DNA of 64,000 nt from an uncultured Sporosarcina sp. (GCA_947644645.1 CANSAF010000004.1:1-64000), one strand, 5' to 3'; counted from the stretch's first letter, positions 35,213 through 49,357 are shown. Notes: a model not told the origin generated them from the letters alone. Made by a program: numbers and translations.

Positions 35213-35393
35213 CAGTAGGAGGTTCCTCATCCCCCACTGATTCGAAGGAACATAGGCTAAGTGCGTCACGTCCTGTGACAACGCCTATGTGACCAACATC
35301 CTGTTGCCCCGAACCAATCGGGCTTTTACAGGCAGTTGATCTCCGACTTATCTTTATCACTTTCGTCTAAATCTTGAAGTGGAAGTCCTACTG
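35213..35393 (-). ncRNA. 181-bp multi-hairpin element in the leader of the ROK gene
   Basis: The ends are an 8-base inverted repeat, CAGTAGGA (35213) and TCCTACTG (35386). Inside are ACATAGGC/GCCTATGT (35250, 35283) enclosing GTCAC/GTGAC, the small hairpin CAACA-TCC-TGTTG at 35294-35306, a CCCCGA/TCGGG stem at 35307-35323, and CAGTAGGAGG/CCCCCACTG at 35213-35239. That last stem competes with the end-to-end pairing. No coding frame is evident. It may be a leader RNA or a dispersed structured repeat. The bases from 35394 to 35475 are AT-rich. Confidence 0.6.
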
Positions 35394-35475
35394 CCTGTTA
35401 ATGCGGGATAAAAAATATCAGTAAATTCATTGTATAATAGATAAGGTTTTTTTGATATATACATAGTAAAAAGGA

Positions 35476-35510
35476 GTGCCTAGAAAGTCTATATTTGACT
35501 TTCTGGACAC
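35476..35510 (-). terminator. Terminator of lacZ
   Basis: GTGTCCAGAAAGTC pairs with GACTTTCTAGGCAC on the minus strand, followed by CTTTTT. It ends the lac transcript 20 bases after the stop. Confidence 0.85.
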
Positions 35511-35530
35511 CCCTCATGATGGATTATTTT

Positions 35531-39484
<3,954 letters not shown>

Positions 39485-39488
<4 letters not shown>

Positions 39489-40357
39489 TTCCGATCACCT
39501 GCCACTCTAAACTGTAAAAACGAAAAGAACACAATTAAAATTACAATAACAAACGAGACTGCAGCTGCATAACCAAAGTCAGGCGTATATTTAAATGATA
39601 GATTATAAATATATTGTGAAATAGATACTGTACTATTTCCTGGACCACCTTTTGTAATATTCATCGTTTCATCAAAAATTTGCAATGTCCCTATTGTAGA
39701 TGTAATCGATGTAAATAAAATAATTGGTTTTAACATCGGAATTGTAATTTTAGTAAAGATTTGAAAGCCATTGGCACCATCTAATTCAGCCGCTTCATAA
39801 ATTGAACGGTCTATATTTTGTAAACCTGATAAATAAAAGATCATATTATAGCCTGTCCAGCGCCATGTAATGGCTAAAATAATGACAATTTTTGCAAGCA
39901 AAGGATCTGTCAACCATTGAACTGGCTCTGAAACAAACGATAAACTCAGTAAAAATTTATTAATAATCCCATCTTGGGCAAATAAATTTTTAAAAATAAT
40001 TGAATAAGCAACTAAAGACGTAACCGCTGGTAAAAAGATTGCGATACGGAAAAAGCCTTTAAACTTTAGTTTTGGATCGTTTAATAATACCGAAAAGACG
40101 AGCGCTAATCCGATCATTAAAGGCACTTGAAACAGCAAGTAAATAAACGTATTTTTCAATGCAGCAATAAATGTTGGATCACTGAAAAGTCGCTTATAAT
40201 TGCTGAATCCAACGTTCTCTAAATTATTTCCCATCCCTGACTTAAACGATAATAGAAGCGCTTGCAACATTGGATAAAAATAAAAGATTGTAATTAAAAC
40301 TGTTGAAAGTAGTACAAATAGCCACCCAATCGTCTGGGTTTTCGTTCGATTGCCCAT
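39485..40357 (-). CDS. CUT1 ABC importer permease, MalF/LacF-like
   Basis: A 290-residue six-helix membrane subunit. The coupling loop is EAAELDGANGFQIFTKITIP, followed by the typical TKGGPGNSTVSISQYIY. It lies after a hairpin that separates it from the binding-protein gene and overlaps the next permease by 4 bases. Confidence 0.89.
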
Positions 40358-40397
40358 AAAATTTCACTCCTCACAATAAATTAGATTTTTAATAAAA

Positions 40398-40432
40398 GGT
40401 CAAGCGCCTTATCAATAGGTAGACGCTTGATC
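40398..40432 (-). terminator. Intercistronic hairpin, binding protein to permease
   Basis: GATCAAGCGTC pairs with GGCGCTTGACC with a 12-base loop. It is placed like the hairpins in the other importers of this window and probably sets a higher level of binding protein. Confidence 0.7.
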
Positions 40433-40465
40433 TTTCTTTACTTTCAAGAAATCCTTCATCATTCT

Positions 40466-41737
40466 TTATTGTGATTCTGCTTGTTTTTGAGCATTTTCTA
40501 ACACTTTTTCTAACTCTTGACCATTTAAATAGTTTTGCATTTCAACAATTAAAATATCTTCCATCGCATACGTGTGGACCCCGTAATTAACAGGTGGAAT
40601 TTGTTCCATCCACTCCGTCAAATCTGCATAAATTTCTTGATACTGGAAAAATGCATCTTTTTCCTTGTAAGCTTCACCAGTTGTCGCTGGCATATATGTG
40701 CCAATTGCACCCACTTCTTCAATTAATTGTTGATAAAAATCTTCATTGGCTCCAAAAGTATTCGATAAAAATTCTGCCGCTTTTTCTTTTCCATCCGTAT
40801 TTAAAACATAGAAAGAAGATCCACCTAAGTTAGAAGCATTCACACCACCCGGAATATCTAATCTAGGGATTGGTACAACTGCCCATAAACCTGCTTGCGA
40901 TTCCTCCGCTTTCACACTAGGTGTAATCCAACTTCCTTGAGCAATCGACACGACTTCACCGTTATTAAAGCCTGCCAATAATTGACTCCAGTCCGTATGA
41001 ATTCCCGCAACTTTTTCTGTGATTAATGTTTTATAAACACGAAATGATTCTGCTAAAGCTTTATTATTTGCGAGTGTTGGTGTTTGTCCATCTTCATCCA
41101 AATACCACTCGCCAGCACTTTGTACCATAAAACGAATCGTACCTAAATCACCTGGGTCTACTGTCATCATATATTTACCAGTTTTTTCTTTAATGTCTTT
41201 CCCCATCTCAATATATTCATCCCAAGTAATATTCGTAAAATCCTCTACCGTGTATCCTGCTTCTTCAAGAATATCCGTTCTAACATACAAACCTGTAACA
41301 CCCGTATCGAATGGAAGTCCATACATTTTACCTTCTAAACTTGTCGGTGTTACTTTATATTCCGCAAAATCTTCAGGATTCAGATAATCCGTTAATTCGT
41401 AAAAGACATCTGGATAAGACTGTAAAAAGCTTTGTGCACGATAATCTTCAATTAAAACAATATTTGGCATTCCTTTTAATGTTCCAGAAGCCAATCCTGT
41501 ATTTAACTTCGAAATAATATCGTCTTGCGCGTTTTCGATAACCTTTAACTCAATTTCTTCCTCACCGTCATAGGCTTTCTCCGCCAATTCAAGCGCTGCA
41601 ATATTAAACTTTGGATCCCATGCCCAAGCCGTAATCGTATTTTCATTATCTTTAGACTTGCCATTTCCTGAATCATTCCCACATCCTACAAGAAATAAAG
41701 CGCTTACAATCAATATAATAAATAAGGTTCTTTTCAT
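40466..41737 (-). CDS. CUT1 ABC importer, sugar-binding lipoprotein (galactoside type)
   Basis: A 423-residue binding protein with signal peptide and lipobox LFLVGC (Cys19). The mature start NTITAWAWDPKFNIAALELA, the block YGLPFDTGVTGLYVRTDILEEAGY and GEVVSIAQGSWITPSVKAEE are standard for LacE-like proteins. It sits between the kinase gene (160 bases upstream, with no cre box found there) and the permeases. It probably binds a beta-galactoside because lacZ ends the same unit. Confidence 0.87.
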   Translation of the reverse strand: MKRTLFIILIVSALFLVGCGNDSGNGKSKDNENTITAWAWDPKFNIAALELAEKAYDGEEEIELKVIENAQDDIISKLNTGLASGTLKGMPNIVLIEDYRAQSFLQSYPDVFYELTDYLNPEDFAEYKVTPTSLEGKMYGLPFDTGVTGLYVRTDILEEAGYTVEDFTNITWDEYIEMGKDIKEKTGKYMMTVDPGDLGTIRFMVQSAGEWYLDEDGQTPTLANNKALAESFRVYKTLITEKVAGIHTDWSQLLAGFNNGEVVSIAQGSWITPSVKAEESQAGLWAVVPIPRLDIPGGVNASNLGGSSFYVLNTDGKEKAAEFLSNTFGANEDFYQQLIEEVGAIGTYMPATTGEAYKEKDAFFQYQEIYADLTEWMEQIPPVNYGVHTYAMEDILIVEMQNYLNGQELEKVLENAQKQAESQ

Positions 41738-41897
41738 CCTTTTCCCTCCTAAATTTGTCGAATCAACAATCTATATATCAAATTTTAGCAGGTAGGGAAA
41801 AGGAGTGTTAGAACATTTCTTAGGTAAACTTCTTCTTTCTTTAGTTGTTAGAATATTTCGCACGAACAAACTTGTACTTTCTTTAGCTTCTTGCCTT

Positions 41898-43643
41898 TTA
41901 TTTCGATTTTATAATAGGAAAGTTCATTTTCACTTTCGTTCCTTCTCCTAAAGTACTGAGAATCTCAACCCCAAATTCCTCCCCGTATCGTAGACGAATT
42001 CGTTCTCTTACATTTTCAATGCCAATCCCAGTAAAATGATGTCTTTTTTCTTGTGGGTTTGCAGCAATACCATCCCCATTATCAATCACTTCACAAATTA
42101 ACTGGTCATTTTTAAGATAAACCAAGATTTGAAGTGCACCTGATTTCTTCACATTAAAACCATGGAAAAATGCATTTTCTACAAATGGTTGAATGAACAG
42201 TTTAGGAATTTCACAGTCTAAACTATCCGGGTGAATTAAATAACGTACACGAATCGCTTCACCGTAACGAAGATGATTAATATATACATAATTCTCCAAA
42301 TACGTTACTTCCTCTTCAATCCGATGCGTTTCACTTACATTGCCAATCGTCGTTTGCAATAAATGAATCAATGCATCCATCATTTGAATCGCTTGATCAG
42401 GCGATTGTTGACGTATTAAAATCTTTATAGAAGCGAGCGTATTATATAAAAAATGAGGACTAATTTGATATTGTAATGCCGCTAATTCAGCAGTTCTTTT
42501 TCTTTTTTCCATGACCATCACTTGTTCAATATAATGATGTAATTGATCCAACATACGATTAAACGTTGTCGAGATTTGATTGACTTCATAATTTTTCGAT
42601 TCACTGACATATCCGTCAAAATTCTGCTGACCCAATCGAGCAATTTCTTTAATCAGTTTTGAATGAGATTGCGTAAAACGATTTGAAATCAAGAACACAA
42701 TCAATAATGCAACCAAAACAATCGCTGCACTAATCATAAACACAACTTTTTTATTGACTAAACTATGCTTTAGTTCTTTGACATCGATTAAATTGACCAA
42801 ATACATATCGAGATAAGGAAGTCTTTGGCTAAATAATAAATACTTTTTATCATTTAAATGAAGCTCTGTATGCCCACCATTTTCAGCTTTTATCATGCTT
42901 TGTAGTAAATCATTTTGCTCTTCTTCAGATAAATCCATTCGATTACTGGACAATATTTTTCCCGATTCTTCGAGCAAATACATTTCACTATTCAGCCCAA
43001 CATATTTTTCATACATACTTTTAAAATCTCTTTCTCGGATTGAAATATAAATTAAACCATATGTATGATTCGCGTCCGTTAAAGCTTTCGAAATAACGAC
43101 AGTCGGTTCTATTTGACTGATTTTCGTTTCTGTTCCTCTAAAAAATTGAATATGAACACGCTCTGTATCTTTTAATGTATTTTTTGTAATGGGATGGGTT
43201 TTCAAAAGTTCTTCTGAAATTGGCCAATTAACATAATTGGATGAATAAAATCGGTCATTCTCCCCCATAAAAACGATATTGATTCCTTCATAAGGCAAAA
43301 GAAAATCATAATAAGCATTGACCCAATCTCGAATACCGTAATAATCATTAATCGTCGTTAAAATTTCTGCATCAGAATTCCTCAAATAATCTTTTACAAC
43401 AGGGCTTTCCTCAGCTTTATGAATGACAGATACACCAAAACTACCGTATTTTTCAATATTTGTCGTAATTTGATCCATCATTTTTTCATTGGTCATACTA
43501 TATGTTTTGATAAATTGTTTCTCAGACATTTGCAACATCGCAAACGTAATCGCAACAGAAACAACAATAATGCTTATACACATGATCAGAAACATTTTTA
43601 TAAATAGACTATTCTTCTTCATTTTTCCAATCAGCTTATCCAT
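41898..43643 (-). CDS. YesM-type sensor histidine kinase
   Basis: A 581-residue sensor. TM1 is at about residues 14-38, an extracellular sensing domain at 39-275, and TM2 at about 280-302. HAMP follows, then the phosphorylation motif QISPHFLYNTLASIK, and an ATPase domain with NAFFHG, DNGDGI and GIGIENVRERIR. The ATG at 43643 is preferred because TTGGAG lies 7 bases before it. An ATG at 43661 overlaps the regulator stop but lacks a site. It should report galactoside presence to the YesN regulator encoded just upstream. Confidence 0.87.
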   Translation of the reverse strand: MDKLIGKMKKNSLFIKMFLIMCISIIVVSVAITFAMLQMSEKQFIKTYSMTNEKMMDQITTNIEKYGSFGVSVIHKAEESPVVKDYLRNSDAEILTTINDYYGIRDWVNAYYDFLLPYEGINIVFMGENDRFYSSNYVNWPISEELLKTHPITKNTLKDTERVHIQFFRGTETKISQIEPTVVISKALTDANHTYGLIYISIRERDFKSMYEKYVGLNSEMYLLEESGKILSSNRMDLSEEEQNDLLQSMIKAENGGHTELHLNDKKYLLFSQRLPYLDMYLVNLIDVKELKHSLVNKKVVFMISAAIVLVALLIVFLISNRFTQSHSKLIKEIARLGQQNFDGYVSESKNYEVNQISTTFNRMLDQLHHYIEQVMVMEKRKRTAELAALQYQISPHFLYNTLASIKILIRQQSPDQAIQMMDALIHLLQTTIGNVSETHRIEEEVTYLENYVYINHLRYGEAIRVRYLIHPDSLDCEIPKLFIQPFVENAFFHGFNVKKSGALQILVYLKNDQLICEVIDNGDGIAANPQEKRHHFTGIGIENVRERIRLRYGEEFGVEILSTLGEGTKVKMNFPIIKSK

Positions 43644-43657
43644 AAAATCGCTCCAAA

Positions 43658-45130
43658 TCATATCATCTGTTTTCGATATTTACTCGGAGACAGTCCTGTC
43701 ACCTTTTTAAATACTTTACAAAAATAACTATGATTATCATAGCCCACTAAATCACCAATTTCAGAAATTGGAATTCGGCTATTTCGTAAATGCATTTTCG
43801 CTTTTTCAATCCGAACTTCTGTCAAATATTCACTCAGCCCCATCCCTTGATGGGTACTAAAATACGTTGATAAATAAGAGGGATTGAAATGAAAATGCTC
43901 CGCTAATCCCGCCAATGTAATCGTTTCTTGGTAATGCGCTTCAATATACTCAAGAATTTTCTTTAAATTTTCTTGCTCAGGATTTTCTTGTCGACTGGCG
44001 ATTTCATCCTTTACTTTTTGAAGAAAATCATTAAAATAACGAAGCACTTCATCCACATCATTCGCATCATGGATTAAATCAAAAAATGCATATTTCTCTT
44101 CATGTAAATCATTTTCAAAATCAAGATTTTCTAATAAAATCGTTATATTAAAAATTAAATTTTCAATTTCTGCTTTAAATTCCGCTTCACTTTTCGTATA
44201 TTGTACAGCACTTTCTTCAATATAGTCCTCTAAATAAACAAAAGCTAATTTGAATTCTTGCCGCTTAAATAGATCCGTAAAATAATTTAAATGAAAAGTT
44301 TCTTTTCGCTCCAAGGGTTTAAATTGCGTTTTTCTAAATACAGATTGAGTCGGGAAATAAAACGGATAACCTCTTATAGATTCAATCTCTTCTTCATAAT
44401 GAACAGCAATTTCCTGTATATCCGTGAAAAGTTCACTGACTAACCAAATATTATTTTCCGCTATGATTTCAGGAAATTGTTGATTATCCATTAACAGAAG
44501 AAAAAGCAATCGCTGTTCTTTCATATCTATTTGAAAATAATCTTTCACACCTTCAACCTTCTCCAATGTTTCCTTAATCTTTGCGATATTTTCCTTCGTT
44601 ATGATTTCAACAAGACAATAAATATTTTCCTGAGAATTTGGGAGACTTTCAATATGACGTTTAACCTCATCAAGATTGACAAAGCTTTGGTGTGTCGCTT
44701 TTTGCTGTTCTTTGCTTGGTAAAGAAGGAGCTATATGCGTCCCCACCAAATCTTTTACAGCCAAACGTAGAGCTTTTAATAATTCTTCCGCTCCTAACTC
44801 TGGCTTTAAAATATAATCCGCAATCCCGTATTGAAAAGTTGCGCGCACATAGTCAAAATCACTATAACTACTCAAAATAATGACAGCGATATCCGGAAAA
44901 TTTTCATTCATTTCTTTTGCCAACTGAATCCCATCCATCACAGGCATGACAATATCTGTAATCACAATATTCGGTTGCTCCGATCGAATGAGCGCCAACG
45001 CTTCTTCCCCATTCGCCGCCTCCCCTATAATTGAAAATCCTTCTTTTTCCCAATCCAAATAATGCTTAATCCCTTGTCGAATAAGCACTTCATCATCCAC
45101 AATTAACACTTTCCAATTCGCTTCTTTCAT
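43658..45130 (-). CDS. YesN-type response regulator (AraC family)
   Basis: A 490-residue regulator. The receiver is at residues 1-125 with VDDE and phospho-acceptor Asp59 in VITDIVMP. A long middle region follows, and the C-terminal AraC domain holds two helix-turn-helix motifs (SYLSTYFSTHQGMGL and HSYFCKVFKKVTG). The ATG at 45130 follows GGTGG by 5 bases; the ATG at 45148 has no site. It heads the lac cluster and most likely activates the binding-protein promoter. The region 45131-45314 is AT-rich and shows no further gene. Confidence 0.87.
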   Translation of the reverse strand: MKEANWKVLIVDDEVLIRQGIKHYLDWEKEGFSIIGEAANGEEALALIRSEQPNIVITDIVMPVMDGIQLAKEMNENFPDIAVIILSSYSDFDYVRATFQYGIADYILKPELGAEELLKALRLAVKDLVGTHIAPSLPSKEQQKATHQSFVNLDEVKRHIESLPNSQENIYCLVEIITKENIAKIKETLEKVEGVKDYFQIDMKEQRLLFLLLMDNQQFPEIIAENNIWLVSELFTDIQEIAVHYEEEIESIRGYPFYFPTQSVFRKTQFKPLERKETFHLNYFTDLFKRQEFKLAFVYLEDYIEESAVQYTKSEAEFKAEIENLIFNITILLENLDFENDLHEEKYAFFDLIHDANDVDEVLRYFNDFLQKVKDEIASRQENPEQENLKKILEYIEAHYQETITLAGLAEHFHFNPSYLSTYFSTHQGMGLSEYLTEVRIEKAKMHLRNSRIPISEIGDLVGYDNHSYFCKVFKKVTGLSPSKYRKQMI

Positions 45131-45314
45131 GCCTACCACCCATCCCATTTTTCATATGTCAATGCGTTTAAATGCTTTCTTATACGTTATCATATTTTTT
45201 TCGGAGAGGGAAAGATGCCTTCAAGTTTTATATTTGTTAATACTTAGGATTAGTTAAAGAGGTTTTATTTCTAAATTAAAAATATTGTTTTGCTTGAGAG
45301 GATCAAACAGCGAA

Positions 45315-45351
45315 AAATCACGCCAACCAATTAATAAGGTTGACGTGATTT
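45315..45351 (-). terminator. Terminator of the sialidase gene
   Basis: AAATCACG-CAACC pairs with GGTTG-CGTGATTT, 12 bases after the sialidase stop. Confidence 0.8.
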
Positions 45352-45362
45352 GAGCGGTTAAA

Positions 45363-47474
45363 TTATTTTCCCATAATATCATCGATAGTTAATCTTGTAT
45401 ATTTTAAAACGTTCTTCAAGTGCAATTCATTTCTAGACCACGAATCATATTTTTCGTAGAGCAATCCAATCTCGTGATTGGGTAATTCCGTTAATGCCGA
45501 GTATGAATAGCCATATCCAGGAGAATCAACATCATACTTGTAGGTCCAATCGATTGAATTTGTTACTGGATCAATTAAACCAATCCATAACTGTCCATTT
45601 CGTCGACCATTCTCATCATTGGGGGTACTTAATATGACAGCTTCTTTTCCATTAATTTTTTGAGAGTATTTAATAATAGATAATTGTGTACCATAAGATG
45701 TGTTTTTTACGATATCTAAATAGTTTACGTCACTCCATGTGTCTCCCGCGTCCAAACTTGTCATGTAGCCTATTTTTCCTGTTGTCGTCCTAAAATACGT
45801 TTGAATTACACCTGGTTTAATTTCCACCATTTGTGCTTCTGCAGTTGCATTGGCAAAAGGAAGCGGTGCATTTACACTTGACCAGGTTTTTCCATTGTCA
45901 TCGCTTATAATAAAAACCATTTGATTAGTAGCATATGACGCAAAAACGATTCGGTTTGTGCCAGATACGACAAGACCTTGTCCAGGACTTAAGTAGGATG
46001 CATTATGGTTTAAACCTAGAAATGGAGGCAGTAACTTGGGAGCTTCCCAAGTTTCTCCAAAATCATTACTTGTTGTAAATCCGATAAAGTTAGTAGGCGT
46101 AATTTTAAAAAGCGAATCTTTATAAAATATATTCATATCAACAAATACACCATTTTTATATTCTAATAAATTTCCTGCTTCAAACTTAACTGAGTATTGT
46201 TCTAACTTTAAGGGGCTATCATTCTTCTTTAAATTATAATGCTCATCTACACTAAACTCTGTCGGTGTATTTGAAATATCATGATAAATGACGCCATTTT
46301 CTCGAATTGTGTAGTTATAAGCGGACTCAGCGCCATATTTCAACTTCACATAATATTTCCCATTAATGAGCTTATAACCTGAATCATTTTTTAATGCATT
46401 ATTATTTCCAACTCCAGCAGGCATAAAATCAGTCATTAAAATCACTTGATTATTTTCATTGACCTCCACTAATGCAGAATCAATAAATGAGGCACTCCCA
46501 TTTATTTGAATGTTTTTGCCTATGTTGTCCCGAGGCCAGTCGATTGTCTGCGCTTCATAATCATCAAATTTTAATGCTAAATCTGGAGTAGACCATGTTA
46601 CACCGTTATCATCACTGTATGACGTGGCAATATTTATCTTACTTTTGGAATCGTGAGTCCCACCATAACGTGCATCGGCACTAGCAAGCACCCTACCATT
46701 ATTAAGTGTGTACAGAGCAGGGATTCTAAAATAATTAGCTTTAGTAGCATCACCCGCTTTAAATATCATCGCATTTGTAGTTTCATTCGTCGTCATTTCT
46801 ATTAACTCTAATTCATCAATCACCTCGTTATAAATTTTGAATGATTCTATTTCACCTTGAAAGTTAAAATCTATTGCACCTTCGCGATTTACGCCTCCCA
46901 ATGTAAAAGTAGTTCCACCATCAATGTCATTAATTGCTTTAAAGAGTGAAGTATTATTTTTTAATAACTTTTCACCATTAGCATACAATTCATAAGTGCC
47001 ATTTTCAGCATTAGATACGAAGGCAATTGTATTGGAAATTTCTCCTTGATGACTCTTTCCCCAAAGTGATGCAGGTCTAGAAAAAAGATAATTTATAGAG
47101 TCGCTGGCATCTCTTATCTCAACGCCTAGTTCTCCATTATTCCGTAAGAAAATATCGAAATAATTATTTCGATAACCATTGTCCTTATTCGAAATTCCAA
47201 ATAGTGCCTGCAAAGCATTTTCATTATTTGTTTTGAATTCAATAATGATTGTTGCACTATCAGATGTTAAGAAGGGGCTTATTTGATTCGTTAAATCGAC
47301 ACCTTCATTATTTAGTAATATATTATACTTTTCAAATATAGGTGTAGGAACAACTTCATTGTGGCTACTCGAACTCACACTTTTAGCATCCACATTAGGT
47401 ATTTGACTCGTTAGACCATAACTTCCTCCGAAAAGTAATACACTACTGACAATCACTTTAACAGTATTATTCAT
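45363..47474 (-). CDS. nanB: Secreted GH33 sialidase, NanB-like (predicted intramolecular trans-sialidase)
   Basis: A 703-residue exported protein. A signal peptide ends near VDA (residue 30). A lectin-like domain (about 45-230, NNYFDIFLRNNGELGVEI) precedes the six-bladed catalytic domain. That domain has FRIP with Arg250, acid/base Asp275 in GGTHDSKSK, Glu546 in NATAEAQMVE, nucleophile Tyr658 and Trp679 in EKYDSWSRNELH, plus Asp boxes such as SDDNGVTW and SDDNGKTW. All five key residues are offset by exactly +5 from pneumococcal NanB as I recall its numbering. NanB releases 2,7-anhydro-Neu5Ac; its Thr in TAE and the stacking Trp are both kept. There is no LPXTG anchor. The ATG at 47474 has GGGAGG 9 bases before it. 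Confidence 0.93.
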   Translation of the reverse strand: MNNTVKVIVSSVLLFGGSYGLTSQIPNVDAKSVSSSSHNEVVPTPIFEKYNILLNNEGVDLTNQISPFLTSDSATIIIEFKTNNENALQALFGISNKDNGYRNNYFDIFLRNNGELGVEIRDASDSINYLFSRPASLWGKSHQGEISNTIAFVSNAENGTYELYANGEKLLKNNTSLFKAINDIDGGTTFTLGGVNREGAIDFNFQGEIESFKIYNEVIDELELIEMTTNETTNAMIFKAGDATKANYFRIPALYTLNNGRVLASADARYGGTHDSKSKINIATSYSDDNGVTWSTPDLALKFDDYEAQTIDWPRDNIGKNIQINGSASFIDSALVEVNENNQVILMTDFMPAGVGNNNALKNDSGYKLINGKYYVKLKYGAESAYNYTIRENGVIYHDISNTPTEFSVDEHYNLKKNDSPLKLEQYSVKFEAGNLLEYKNGVFVDMNIFYKDSLFKITPTNFIGFTTSNDFGETWEAPKLLPPFLGLNHNASYLSPGQGLVVSGTNRIVFASYATNQMVFIISDDNGKTWSSVNAPLPFANATAEAQMVEIKPGVIQTYFRTTTGKIGYMTSLDAGDTWSDVNYLDIVKNTSYGTQLSIIKYSQKINGKEAVILSTPNDENGRRNGQLWIGLIDPVTNSIDWTYKYDVDSPGYGYSYSALTELPNHEIGLLYEKYDSWSRNELHLKNVLKYTRLTIDDIMGK

Positions 47475-47705
47475 CACATATTTCCTCCCAACCAGATTAT
47501 TAATTTAATTTAGATAAACAAAAGACACTTCCTAAGAATTCGCCTATTTACTAATTTATAGACGGCAATATGTTTTTTCCTCCTTTCGCTCCTTGATTAT
47601 ATATAGTAATCACAAAAATTCAACTAATCTGAATAATAAATCTTAGTAATCTATAAAAATATCGGTGGTATTTTTTTTCACAAAAAAATAAAATGGTGAA
47701 AATTG

Positions 47706-47734
47706 TTTACATTATTCCAAAATTCTGATATATT
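47706..47734 (+). promoter_or_regulatory. Likely promoter of the sialic-acid importer operon
   Basis: TTTACA and TATATT are separated by 17 bases. A perfect cre box begins 5 bases downstream. The rest of 47478-47859 is AT-rich; it should also hold the divergent sialidase promoter, which I could not place with confidence. Confidence 0.6.
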
Positions 47735-47738
47735 ATTT

Positions 47739-47752
47739 TGTAAGCGTTATCA
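47739..47752 (+). promoter_or_regulatory. Perfect cre box (CcpA)
   Basis: TGTAAGCGTTATCA fits all 14 consensus positions and lies at the expected transcription start, which predicts direct catabolite repression of the importer. Confidence 0.85.
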
Positions 47753-47859
47753 AATAATTACCTAAAAAGTCAGAAAGGAGATTCTTCTAGTCTTTTCCAA
47801 TCGTGCTTAATAAAGAAAGCGTAAATGCATAAAAATAAAACTAGATAGGTGGTATTAAA

Positions 47860-49191
47860 ATGAACAAGAAACTTTTTGTGCTTTTCTTATTAATCTTAAG
47901 TCTTGTTATAACTGCTTGTGGCAAAGAAGACGATACATCTAATCAAGGTTCAAGTGGGGAATTTGATGGTGAAATAACTGTATGGCATTCATTTACCCAA
48001 GGACCGCGAATGGAGTTTATGCAGTCGGCAGCAGATGCTTTCATGGAAGAGCATCCAAAAGTAAAAATAAAAATTGAGACATTTGCATGGCCTGAATTTT
48101 ATACAAAATGGACAACAGGTATACAATCTGGACAAGTTCCAGATGTTAGTACAGCGCTACCGAATCATGTAGTAGAACTAATCGATGTTGATGCACTAGT
48201 GCCGTTAAATGATGTTATTGATAACATAGGCAGAGATCGTTTCTATGAAGCTCCACTACAAGAGGGGACAATTGACAGTGATAACTTCTCTATTCCACTC
48301 TACTCACATGCACAAGTAATGTGGTATAGAAAAGATTTATTAGAAGAGGCAGGATTGGAAGTACCTAAAACATGGGAGGAATTATTTGAAACTGCAAAAG
48401 CATTAAATAACCCACCTAATCTTTATGGACTATCAGTTCCAATGGGTTCTGGAGACATGATGGCAACAAGATTCCTAAACTTTTATGTTCGTTCTGCTGG
48501 TGAAACATTATTGACCGAGGATGGAAAAGCAAATTTAACAAGTAAGTCAGCAATTGATGGCATTAACTATTGGGTAAAAATGTATAATGAAACGTCACCA
48601 GAAGGCTCTGTTAATTACACTGTGTTAGATCAAGCAAATTTATATTACCAAGGAAAATCAGCATTTGATTTTAATAGTGGTTTCCAAATTGGCGGCGTAG
48701 AAACAAACTCTCCGCAATTGGTCGATCAAATTGATGCGGCACCTATGCCTAAAATTAATGAAAGTGATCCAGATAATGGAATTGAGACATCTAATATTCC
48801 TGTTGTTGTTTGGAAGAATAGTAAGCATCCAGAAATTGCAAAAGCATTCGTTGAGAGTTTATATGAAAAAGAAGAGTATATAGAGTTTTTACACTCGGTT
48901 CCAGCAGGTATGTTACCAGCTTTGAAAGACATTGCTGAGGATCCTATGTTCTTAGACGAACCAACGATTCAAAAATTCGATAATGCAGTTAAAATCATTA
49001 GTGAAGCAGTAGACAAAGGTACTGCAATTGGTATGGAAAATGGTCCTTCCCTACAGTCTGGAATTATTACAAGTCAAAGTGTTATTGAAAAGATGTTCCA
49101 AGATATTGTTTTAAACTCGGTCCCTGTAGAAGAAGCAGCGGAAAAAGCGGAAAAGGAATTGAATGACTTATTTGATATGTTAAGTAGATAA
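47860..49191 (+). CDS. CUT1 ABC importer, binding lipoprotein (predicted sialic acid, SatA/SAT2-like)
   Basis: A 443-residue binding protein with lipobox LVITAC (Cys20). The mature start is ITVWHSFTQGPRMEFMQSAADAF. Blocks FSIPLYSHAQVMWYRKDLLEEAGL and YYQGKSAFDFNSGFQIGGVE follow. It heads an operon of binding protein, two permeases and a Gfo/Idh gene, divergent from the sialidase. The same gene set occurs in the pneumococcal nanB locus (satABC) and in the Ruminococcus gnavus Nan cluster (SAT2, specific for 2,7-anhydro-Neu5Ac). Cargo is predicted from context. A long leader of about 110 bases precedes the start; no riboswitch is recognised. Confidence 0.88.
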   Translation: MNKKLFVLFLLILSLVITACGKEDDTSNQGSSGEFDGEITVWHSFTQGPRMEFMQSAADAFMEEHPKVKIKIETFAWPEFYTKWTTGIQSGQVPDVSTALPNHVVELIDVDALVPLNDVIDNIGRDRFYEAPLQEGTIDSDNFSIPLYSHAQVMWYRKDLLEEAGLEVPKTWEELFETAKALNNPPNLYGLSVPMGSGDMMATRFLNFYVRSAGETLLTEDGKANLTSKSAIDGINYWVKMYNETSPEGSVNYTVLDQANLYYQGKSAFDFNSGFQIGGVETNSPQLVDQIDAAPMPKINESDPDNGIETSNIPVVVWKNSKHPEIAKAFVESLYEKEEYIEFLHSVPAGMLPALKDIAEDPMFLDEPTIQKFDNAVKIISEAVDKGTAIGMENGPSLQSGIITSQSVIEKMFQDIVLNSVPVEEAAEKAEKELNDLFDMLSR

Positions 49192-49216
49192 TTTAAACTT
49201 GGTTATCCAATTTACA

Positions 49217-49241
49217 GCGCTCTCAATATTCACGAGAGCGC
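49217..49241 (+). terminator. Intercistronic hairpin after the binding-protein gene
   Basis: GCGCTCTC pairs with GAGAGCGC around a 9-base loop and is followed by CTGTTT. It is likely a partial terminator that favours binding protein over permeases. Confidence 0.7.
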
Positions 49242-49357
49242 CTGTTTGATAATTATAACCTTCAATTGCCGTAAAATCCTTATTAATTAAATTAACACCA
49301 CGTGGGGGGCATCATTGGGAGGAAGTTTCACTTTATCTTAACAGGAGGAGTTAAGAG

